DNA from: Prevotella sp.
GTDB taxonomy: Bacteria > Bacteroidota > Bacteroidia > Bacteroidales > Bacteroidaceae
Assembly (NCBI GenBank): GCA_017412705.1
Contig: JAFPWS010000030.1
Span: forward strand, 1 to 54,441
Reading direction: 5' to 3'
DNA length: 54,441 nucleotides
The notes beneath the pieces were generated by a model. It searched no databases. It saw nothing but the letters and a program-made list of their open reading frames with translations, and was not told the origin of the DNA. Below, piece after piece: positions 7,140 through 13,700 of the stretch (positions are counted from its first letter, which is position 1; each line of letters starts with the position of its first letter). The position numbers and the translations under genes are program-made.

Positions 7140-7958
7140 TTATTTCTTTATCTTATACTTCCTATTTTTATACTCACCCTCTATTTCAAGAACTCCTTCA
7201 TCCACGAGTTGTTTGAGGTAGTCACGGGTTCTTGAGGGTTTGAGTCCGATGGCTTTTGCAACAGATTTTGAATCCGAAATCTCGTTATCGGCGATAAAAT
7301 CGATGATTTGTCGCCGATTTTCCTCATTTCGATTTTGGTTTTCCGTTTTTTGCTCGTTTTTGTCAGCCTCCTCTTCATCCATCGACGCTATCAGATTAAA
7401 CACCAAATGCATCTGGCTGTATGCCATTCTGTCCTCGGGCGAGGCCTCGCTCAATCGACTCAGTTCCTCGGCATAACTGATGGCCCGCTGCAGGTCGCCA
7501 TTCTCCGTCAAGTACTTGTAAAGATTGTTCTTCTTGAAATAGCGTGCCGTCTTCTCATAGCTGGGCATATAGCGCTGCAAGTCAGGCAGCACATCCTCAT
7601 AGGTTTCGTAATGCTTGGAGGTAAGCTGTGGCAGGAAGTGGAGCAGAAACCAGAACTCCGTGCATGGATTGGTCTCAATCCATATCACGTTGCGTGGGCT
7701 TTTCTTCTTCAATTGCTGATAGGTGGCCATTTCCGCTGGCACCCTGAGCAGACGGTCCATATCCACAAGGCATACCACGTAGTCAGTATCGCGCTTAACG
7801 TATTCTTCTGCCAGCTTTGTCATGTGCGAGATGTCCGAATGCTGGGGGAAGTCTGGCGCCACCTTGAACTTATAGCGGCAAGCGATGCGGAGCGTGTCGA
7901 AGTACCACCACTCCGTCTCGCCCTCGCCTATGATTGCTATACTCTTCTTGACCGCCAT
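7140..7958 (-). CDS. rloB: RloB-like protein with C-terminal winged helix
   Basis: The N-terminal 200 residues match the RloB family: a Toprim-like acidic start (IGEGETEWWYFDTL, residues 10-23), DYVVCLVDMDRLL, and the family signature WIETNPCTEFWFLLHF. RloB proteins pair with RloA-type ATPases, in the same general design as OLD or PARIS systems: an ATPase sensor and a Toprim nuclease-like effector. The protein is 272 aa, longer than the roughly 200-225 aa I expect; the extra tail (about 208-272) has the layout of a winged helix-turn-helix (SKSVAKAIGLKPSRTRDYL, then a basic wing) after a Glu/Asn/Lys-rich linker. The tail may bind DNA for autoregulation or target sensing. It follows RloA by 3 bases and precedes Argonaute by 17. 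Confidence 0.75.
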   Translation of the reverse strand: MAVKKSIAIIGEGETEWWYFDTLRIACRYKFKVAPDFPQHSDISHMTKLAEEYVKRDTDYVVCLVDMDRLLRVPAEMATYQQLKKKSPRNVIWIETNPCTEFWFLLHFLPQLTSKHYETYEDVLPDLQRYMPSYEKTARYFKKNNLYKYLTENGDLQRAISYAEELSRLSEASPEDRMAYSQMHLVFNLIASMDEEEADKNEQKTENQNRNEENRRQIIDFIADNEISDSKSVAKAIGLKPSRTRDYLKQLVDEGVLEIEGEYKNRKYKIKK

Positions 7959-7961
7959 GTG

Positions 7962-9257
7962 CTACTCAGTTTCAAGGTAAATACTTCCGAGGAAAGGCAG
8001 GTCCACCAGCTTGCCCTGCTTGTAGGCGTTGTACGGATTCATCGTCTTGTGCAGGCCGAGAGAAGAGAGTCGCTTCAGCTGCGTAGCACCCTGATTGCTC
8101 TTGTCGGTAAACCACACGATGTCCCTACGGATGAAATCCTCATTCAACAGGTTGATGTCGTGGGTGGTCATCAGCAGCTGCGACGAACCCTCGCTGTTAG
8201 CCAGAAATAGTTTGATAAAATAAGCCAGCAGCTCATAGTGGATGCTCGTCTCAATCTCGTCGATGGGGATGAAATTGTTCTCGTGCAGCACGTAGTACAG
8301 CACAATTGACATGCCCAAGAATCGATGCGTACCGGCAGACTCCAGCCCCTCATGCAACTCGTACTGTCCGTCCTCACCCGTATGACTGAACATGATGTCG
8401 TCGTGCTTAATAGTGCCACGACGGAGCATCTCTATCTTTGCTTCCTCGGGTATCGGGGCACCCTTGATGGCGGTTTCCATATCGGGTGTTATCTGGTCTT
8501 CGCGCTCGTCGAGCGTCATGTCAACGATGTTAAAATCACTAGCCTTCAGCAACTGGAGCAGAAAAAGCTTTTTCTTGCCGTCCTTGTCATTTCGAAGTTC
8601 GTTTTTCACATCGAACGACAGATAGTCTCTTGGAGTCAAGATACCCTGAATGCCCGAAAGGAAAAAGTCAAACACATCGTTCAACTTTGACACGTGAGCA
8701 TTCGACTGTCCGAAGGCTGCCATCACCGTGCAGTTGTTGGTGGTGTTGCCCTCGATGGCGCGCTGTGTGGCCTTGTCAATACCAGCCTTGTTACCGAAGA
8801 TGACCTCCGTATGGTCGGACTCCGATTGATAGACACGTTTATACAGAGAGGTCGGGCGTGCGCTGGTATATACTATCAACGACTCTTCATAGATTCGCTT
8901 GCTGTCGAATTCCAGGTTCAGAACATACTTTTCTCCGTTCAGCCAGAATGTCATCTGCATATGCGAATGCTCTTCCCTGCTGTGTTTGTCGAGCAGGAAC
9001 GGGTAGTAACCCATGCCGTCATTCTTCGACTCTGGCTTGTTGAGCATGATGCTACGGAAATACGAGATGGCATTAAGCAACGTGGTTTTACCGCTGGCGT
9101 TGCTACCATACACGATGCCAATCTTTAGGAGTTCCACTCCCTCAGCTACTTCGTGTACGTATTGTCCACGCATATTACCATCGTTGGTCGGCACAAAACT
9201 GATGCTTTGCCGTTCCCTGATGCTATAGAAATTCTGTACTTGAAACTCCTGTATCAT
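7962..9257 (-). CDS. rloA: RloA-like AAA/ABC ATPase
   Basis: From the ATG at 9255-9257 the product is 431 aa and opens MIQEFQVQNFYSIRE, the usual first strand of AAA_15/RloA ATPases. Walker A is GSNASGKTT (51-59). A Walker B acid pair appears in IPIDEIETSIHYE and the switch His in TTHDINLL. The longer reading to 9353 was rejected because a strong promoter lies inside it (9290-9321) and the conserved fold begins at the chosen Met. Such ATPases sense phage components and control a Toprim partner; here RloB is the next gene. It heads the operon that also holds the Argonaute. RloAB pairs are often found inside restriction loci, and one lies next door. Confidence 0.8.
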   Translation of the reverse strand: MIQEFQVQNFYSIRERQSISFVPTNDGNMRGQYVHEVAEGVELLKIGIVYGSNASGKTTLLNAISYFRSIMLNKPESKNDGMGYYPFLLDKHSREEHSHMQMTFWLNGEKYVLNLEFDSKRIYEESLIVYTSARPTSLYKRVYQSESDHTEVIFGNKAGIDKATQRAIEGNTTNNCTVMAAFGQSNAHVSKLNDVFDFFLSGIQGILTPRDYLSFDVKNELRNDKDGKKKLFLLQLLKASDFNIVDMTLDEREDQITPDMETAIKGAPIPEEAKIEMLRRGTIKHDDIMFSHTGEDGQYELHEGLESAGTHRFLGMSIVLYYVLHENNFIPIDEIETSIHYELLAYFIKLFLANSEGSSQLLMTTHDINLLNEDFIRRDIVWFTDKSNQGATQLKRLSSLGLHKTMNPYNAYKQGKLVDLPFLGSIYLETE

Positions 9258-9289
9258 AGTCGTACCACTAAACAATTGAATTTTGAGTG

Positions 9290-9321
9290 CAAATATACAA
9301 CAAGAAAGCCAAAAATCCAAA
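9290..9321 (-). promoter_or_regulatory. promoter of the RloA-RloB-Argonaute operon
   Basis: Minus strand TTTG (9318-9321), 20 bases, TATATTTG (9290-9297): a full match to the Bacteroidetes consensus. Transcription would start near 9283, about 26 bases before the RloA ATG at 9257. No other good promoter is visible inside the operon, so the four genes probably share it. Confidence 0.8.
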
Positions 9322-9500
9322 TTTAATTCAATAATTCGTGAAAAACTCACCAAAATTTAAGCATAAATAACCATTATCGGTTTCAAACCCGCTAAATCGG
9401 CAAATAAATCTCAAAAACATGGCTATGTCAATACGGCTACTGACACCGCCACCTTTGCGATCGTTTCTATTAAATAATGTGTAAATTTGCGATAATCTGT

Positions 9501-9530
9501 TTTGGTTTCGATTATTTTTTTGTAATTTTG
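9501..9530 (+). promoter_or_regulatory. promoter of the leader RNA / type III locus
   Basis: TTTG (9501-9504), 18 bases, TAATTTTG (9523-9530) reads rightward. It diverges from the RloA promoter and drives the 9531-9829 leader. The 179 bases between the two promoters show no gene. Confidence 0.6.
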
Positions 9531-9829
9531 CAACAAGTATCGCCCAATCGTCGTAGACGGCGCAAGCTTCGGCTGATTCCCAGAGTGCAGGGTGGCGGTG
9601 CGACATTGAGGGTAAAATATAGCGTTTGCTGTTTACAGAACATTCCAAAGCTTGGTCGCAAAGGATTTCTAAGTAAAACATGCAGACGTTCACGCTATGC
9701 GTGGGCGTTACTTGTTTCTTAGAAGGGTATGACCAAGCACCTGGAATGTGGATGAGTAATCGTCCACGTTTCTTTTGTTTGGTCAGGCTTTTGTTTTTTA
9801 GAGAGCAGCGCATAAACGAACATACGCTT
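9531..9829 (+). ncRNA. long structured leader RNA before the restriction locus
   Basis: The leader of about 300 bases holds a nested hairpin whose arms I could pair by hand: 9640-9646 with 9743-9749, 9650-9657 with 9731-9738, 9667-9673 with 9718-9724, and 9686-9695 with 9699-9708 (two G-U pairs, loop TAT). Four successive perfect or near-perfect stems separated by internal loops show RNA-level selection. The open frame 9680-9829 upstream of the Res ATG is then best read as part of this RNA and not as protein. It may be a free small RNA (a 6S-like rod shape comes to mind) or a cis-acting leader of the restriction genes; a T-rich stretch near 9768-9800 could end a short form. I also recall seeing similar sequence elsewhere in Prevotella, which I cannot verify here. 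Confidence 0.65.
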
Positions 9830-12800
9830 ATGCAAGCCAATAACGACAATCCCGTACTGAACAATCCGTACGAGGAACCGCAGTATTACTACGACACCGA
9901 TATGAACGGTAACATAGACTATGCCACCGTTATCAATGGACGACGGCCATTCGGCTATGACGTGAATATCGTGCCCAAAAAACGAGGAGAGAAGACTTTC
10001 TTCTCGCAAGAAGACTTTATATCAGTTGATCCCAATGCCGAGTTTATCAATGGCATCCGTAAGGAGGTGAAACAATGGCGTGAGGCTGGTTATCCTAAAG
10101 CATCACGTATCACCAAAGAACTCTTGGACTTCTGGTTTAACAATAAGGATCGAAGACCCAATCTCCGACTCTTCTTCTGCCAGCGTGAAGCTGTGGAAAC
10201 GGCTGTTTGGCTGAACGAGATAGCAGAGCGCGACCCCAATACAGGTAACTATATCCTGAATCTGTTGGGCGAACGCCGGCATACCGTATCGACAGACGAT
10301 GCCTATGTGTTGCCTCGTACTGCGTTCAAGATGGCAACAGGAACAGGCAAGACGGTGGTGATGGCGATGCTCATCCTCTACAACTACCTGAACAAGCGGG
10401 CCAATCCGATGGATACCCACTATGCCGACCACTTCCTGCTTTGTGCGCCAGGCATCACCATTCGCGACCGACTTTCAGTATTGCAGTTGGACTATAGCCA
10501 GCGCAGCAACAACTTCGAACGAACGGACTACTACCATCAGCGCGGATTGATACCACCTCAATTCGAAAAAGAACTGGGTGGACTGAATGCCAGCATCACT
10601 ATTGTCAATTACCAACAGTTCCTACCTCGTGTGTTTTCAGGCAAGCATGCTTCGCCTCTTGACGGCAAACAGAAATGGGTGGATGGAGAACTGGTGACGC
10701 AAAAGGATAAAGAGGACTATAGCGTCATGCTGAGTCGCATCTTGGAAAAAGGCGTTAAGGGTAAGCGCATCGTGGTTATCAACGACGAGGCCCACCATTG
10801 TTATTTGCCTAAGCAAAACAAAGACAAGAGCTTGACGGACGACGAGAAGAGCGACCTGAAACAAGAGAACGAGGCCGCTATGGTGTGGTATGAAGGTCTG
10901 CGACAGATGAAACTGTTGGGTTATAAACTACAGCAGGTATATGACCTCTCTGCTACACCTTATTATCTGAAAGGCTCAGGCTATCCGGAATACTCCCTAT
11001 TCCCCTGGGTAGTGAGCGACTTCGGTCTGGTGGATGCCATTGAGAGTGGTTTGGTGAAGATTCCATTCTTGCCAGCTTACGACAATACGACCGACTTGGA
11101 TGAACCCAAGCTGCGTAATATCTACGAAAGTATCAAAGACAAACTGCCCAAGCGTGGCATTCGTGCCCAGAAGAAAAAAGATAAGGAAGATCGCTCGGCC
11201 GAAGGACGCTTGCAAGGCAAGAATGTAGATACATCCATCTTGTCTGTACAGGCACCTAACCTGCCAACGCTTCTGAATACGGCGCTTGAGCAGTTCGTAA
11301 AAGACTACGAGGACTATGACAGAGGTCTGCGTCAGGCTTACGAGGCCATGGGAACACTCTATACGGCTCCGCCTGTATTGATAGTGGTCTGCAACAATAC
11401 CACCGTTTCACATGAGGTCTATCGCGACATTGCCGGCTATCAGGACGGTGTCAACGAAGATGGTGAGCCTCGCTATCGTAAAGGTCGTTTCGACGTGTTC
11501 TCGAACTATGATGGTATGGGCTTGCCCAAAGAAAAGTTCCCAACCTTGTTAATAGATTCTTCAGCACTTGATGAAGCATCAACCCGCATTGACGAGGCAT
11601 TCAAGAAAGCATACGCCAATGAGATAGAGGAATTCCGTCACGAATATGCCAATCAGCACGGTGCTGGTTCTGCCGATAACCTGACGGATGCAGATATTCT
11701 GCGAGAAGTGGTGAATACCGTCGGCAAGCCTGGCAAGTTGGGTGGCGATATTAAATGTGTGGTCAGCGTGTCGATGCTGACGGAAGGTTGGGACGCCAAT
11801 ACCGTTACCCATGTCTGTGGCATCCGTGCCTTTGGCAGTCAGCTGTTGTGTGAACAGGTGGTAGGTCGTGCCTTGCGTCGTCAGAGTTATGACTTGATTC
11901 CATACGACAAATTAGGACGAGAGATAGATCGTAAAGACCTCTATAAATATAAAGAGGAGAACATCACCTACAAGTTCCCACCAGAATACGCCCGTATTAT
12001 TGGTGTGCCTTTCAACACCTTTAAAGGTGGTGATACGGTAGTAACCAAACCTCAGAAGCCCAAGGCCATTATCCGTGCTTTGCCCGAGCGCAAAGAAATG
12101 GAGATTCGATTCCCTGTCATTACAGGCTATCGCTCGGATAATATCGAGGGTTCGTTGACAGCAGACTTTACTGGTCTTCCCAAATTCCAGCTCAACTTCA
12201 ATCAGATTCCTACCGAAACCGTTTTGCAGACCGTAGTGAATGGTGATCAGAAGATGCTCAAAACAGACTATATGGAACTGCGCGATTTGCAGGTCATCTA
12301 TTACTTTGCCCATCTGATGATTCGCGAATACTATACCAGTCGTGAGCATGGCCAGCAGTTCCAGAAGTTCCCTGACATCAAGCAGATTGTAGAGACATGG
12401 TATAATGAGCAACTGGAGATTGTTGGTGGCGATGGCAGCACAGAGCAGAAACGTCTGGTGATGCTCTGGAACTACAAGGCTGTGCTTGACAACATCATGG
12501 AAGGTGTTCATAAAGCCAATGAGGACCACGAGGAGATTTCTGCTGTGCTCAACTACTACAATCCGGAAGGCAGTACCATCCACGTATATCGTCCCACGAA
12601 CAAAACGGTCTATCCAACACAGAAGAGTCATGTCAACTACGTGATAGCCGAAGACAACAGTTGGCAGCAGATTGCAGCCAAGACGCTCGACGCGATGGAG
12701 TGCGTAGAGTGTTGGGTAAAGAACACCTATCTTGGTTTCCGCATCCCTTATACCGTTGGTGATGAGAATAAGGAATACCAGCCAACATTCATTGTTCGTG

Positions 12801-13000
12801 TAAAAGGAATAAACCTCATTGTGGAGTGTGAAGACTTCGACAGCGATAAGTCAGGCAACAAAGAGGCCAAGCGCCACTATCTGAAAGATTACTGGATTCC
12901 TGCTGCCAACAATCTCAAGACATACGGTACTTGGGATTTGCTGGAAGTAAGAGATATTGATCTGTTGGAGAGTGAAATTATAAAAGCTATTGACTTATGA
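9830..13000 (+). CDS. type III-like restriction subunit R (BPTD_3080-like), nuclease motif altered
   Basis: This is a superfamily 2 helicase of 1056 aa from the ATG at 9830, chosen because the upstream 50 codons overlap the structured RNA. Walker A is KMATGTGKTVV (about 167-177), the DEAH-type box is NDEAHHCY (near 317-324), and helicase motif VI-like sequence appears in EQVVGRALRRQSY. Res subunits translocate and cleave DNA together with Mod. In the C-terminal nuclease region the expected PD...ExK pattern reads PT (985-986) and VECED (998-1002), so the first Asp and the Lys appear replaced and cleavage may be lost or altered. It leads the locus, with an antisense toxin-antitoxin pair between it and the methyltransferase, an uncommon layout. 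Confidence 0.75.
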   Translation: MQANNDNPVLNNPYEEPQYYYDTDMNGNIDYATVINGRRPFGYDVNIVPKKRGEKTFFSQEDFISVDPNAEFINGIRKEVKQWREAGYPKASRITKELLDFWFNNKDRRPNLRLFFCQREAVETAVWLNEIAERDPNTGNYILNLLGERRHTVSTDDAYVLPRTAFKMATGTGKTVVMAMLILYNYLNKRANPMDTHYADHFLLCAPGITIRDRLSVLQLDYSQRSNNFERTDYYHQRGLIPPQFEKELGGLNASITIVNYQQFLPRVFSGKHASPLDGKQKWVDGELVTQKDKEDYSVMLSRILEKGVKGKRIVVINDEAHHCYLPKQNKDKSLTDDEKSDLKQENEAAMVWYEGLRQMKLLGYKLQQVYDLSATPYYLKGSGYPEYSLFPWVVSDFGLVDAIESGLVKIPFLPAYDNTTDLDEPKLRNIYESIKDKLPKRGIRAQKKKDKEDRSAEGRLQGKNVDTSILSVQAPNLPTLLNTALEQFVKDYEDYDRGLRQAYEAMGTLYTAPPVLIVVCNNTTVSHEVYRDIAGYQDGVNEDGEPRYRKGRFDVFSNYDGMGLPKEKFPTLLIDSSALDEASTRIDEAFKKAYANEIEEFRHEYANQHGAGSADNLTDADILREVVNTVGKPGKLGGDIKCVVSVSMLTEGWDANTVTHVCGIRAFGSQLLCEQVVGRALRRQSYDLIPYDKLGREIDRKDLYKYKEENITYKFPPEYARIIGVPFNTFKGGDTVVTKPQKPKAIIRALPERKEMEIRFPVITGYRSDNIEGSLTADFTGLPKFQLNFNQIPTETVLQTVVNGDQKMLKTDYMELRDLQVIYYFAHLMIREYYTSREHGQQFQKFPDIKQIVETWYNEQLEIVGGDGSTEQKRLVMLWNYKAVLDNIMEGVHKANEDHEEISAVLNYYNPEGSTIHVYRPTNKTVYPTQKSHVNYVIAEDNSWQQIAAKTLDAMECVECWVKNTYLGFRIPYTVGDENKEYQPTFIVRVKGINLIVECEDFDSDKSGNKEAKRHYLKDYWIPAANNLKTYGTWDLLEVRDIDLLESEIIKAIDL

Positions 13001-13008
13001 TTATGGAA

Positions 13009-13425
13009 TCATATAGAACGTTCAAATGTCGTAGCATCAACAATACGACAGGTTCCAACTTCTTGCAACACCAGCAAGTCCTGATCGCCTGTCACCAAAT
13101 AATGGGCACGAGCCTCTATGGCAAGTGCCAGAAGGTAATCGTCAGCTTCGTCTCTGCAAAGCTTTACAGTCTGAGCGGATTCAAATGGCTCACCAATAAT
13201 CTGCAAAAACTCAATCAGAGATTCAACATCTTTAGCTGGGAAATATTTGGCAAATTTTGGACGAGTCGTAACCTCTTGGATTTCAGCAAGCAACTCACTA
13301 CAGATAATCAGCTGAATGCGCTCGTTACTCAGCAAATCGACGAGTTTGGAGAGTCGCCGACCTATCAAAAAACTGATCCAGCAGTTAGTATCAACTATGA
13401 CGTGCAGTTTAGACTTTCTTGGCAT
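13009..13425 (-). CDS. PIN-domain toxin
   Basis: The product of about 138 aa is a PIN-fold ribonuclease of the putative toxin (PIN family) type. The acidic metal-binding residues are visible in VIVDTNCWISF (first Asp), the Glu of SELLAEIQEV, and the DEADDYLLALA and LVTGDQDLL segments. PIN toxins cut RNA, often tRNA or mRNA. A GTG nine bases upstream (13434) is an alternative start. The gene overlaps the end of the antitoxin-like gene (13409-13425 shared), the usual arrangement for a coupled pair. It converges with Res: the two stop codons are only 8 bases apart, so there is no room for a terminator between them. Confidence 0.75.
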   Translation of the reverse strand: MPRKSKLHVIVDTNCWISFLIGRRLSKLVDLLSNERIQLIICSELLAEIQEVTTRPKFAKYFPAKDVESLIEFLQIIGEPFESAQTVKLCRDEADDYLLALAIEARAHYLVTGDQDLLVLQEVGTCRIVDATTFERSI

Positions 13426-13630
13426 AACGCTCACGTCTTACAGCCTTTACTTCAGCCAAGATATCTTCTTCAGAGATTTCGTCTGTACGAAACTTCTCAA
13501 GGAATTGGTTCAGCTCCGTGCGAATGGTCTTGCGCGTCAAGGCTTTACCTATACGCAGTTGCGAACGTATGGGCATCTGCTGGAGGAGCAATAGGACTTG
13601 ATTGTAACTGATGTCTATTGTTGCATTCAT
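13409..13630 (-). CDS. probable antitoxin partner of the PIN toxin, 73 aa
   Basis: A 73-aa charged, helical protein starts at the ATG 13628-13630 (MNATIDISYNQVLLLL) and ends with a basic VRRERYAKKV tail. Its size, position just before the PIN gene, overlap with it, and own promoter at 13655-13685 fit the antitoxin of a type II module; the first third (SYNQVLLLLQQMPI) looks like the short N-terminal part of Bacteroidetes antitoxins next to PIN toxins. The longer upstream reading to 13765 was rejected since it overlaps the promoter and the methyltransferase start. It lies antisense between the restriction and methylation genes. Confidence 0.65.
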   Translation of the reverse strand: MNATIDISYNQVLLLLQQMPIRSQLRIGKALTRKTIRTELNQFLEKFRTDEISEEDILAEVKAVRRERYAKKV

Positions 13631-13654
13631 ACCTGTATATTTAATAGTCTGCTG

Positions 13655-13685
13655 CAAAGATAAGCATAAAATCCGAATAAACAAA
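13655..13685 (-). promoter_or_regulatory. promoter of the toxin-antitoxin pair
   Basis: Minus strand TTTG (13682-13685), 19 bases, TATCTTTG (13655-13662). Start of transcription near 13648 leaves a leader of about 18 bases before the antitoxin ATG. It lies within the last 46 bases before the methyltransferase start, on the other strand. Confidence 0.75.
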
Positions 13686-13700
13686 TAAAAACAAGATAAA

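Noticed and set aside
7308-8210. 300-aa rightward open frame
   Set aside because: It is antisense to the well-supported RloA and RloB genes and has no family features.
9290-9530. Retron between the divergent promoters
   Set aside because: The structured RNA next to an ATPase suggested one, but there is no reverse transcriptase gene nearby.
9680-9829. N-terminal extension of the Res protein (50 codons)
   Set aside because: The stretch coincides with the arms of the structured RNA and has no protein-like features; the ATG at 9830 fits better.
9328-9864. 178-aa leftward open frame
   Set aside because: It is the reverse of the structured RNA and two promoters, with Cys-rich unstructured content.
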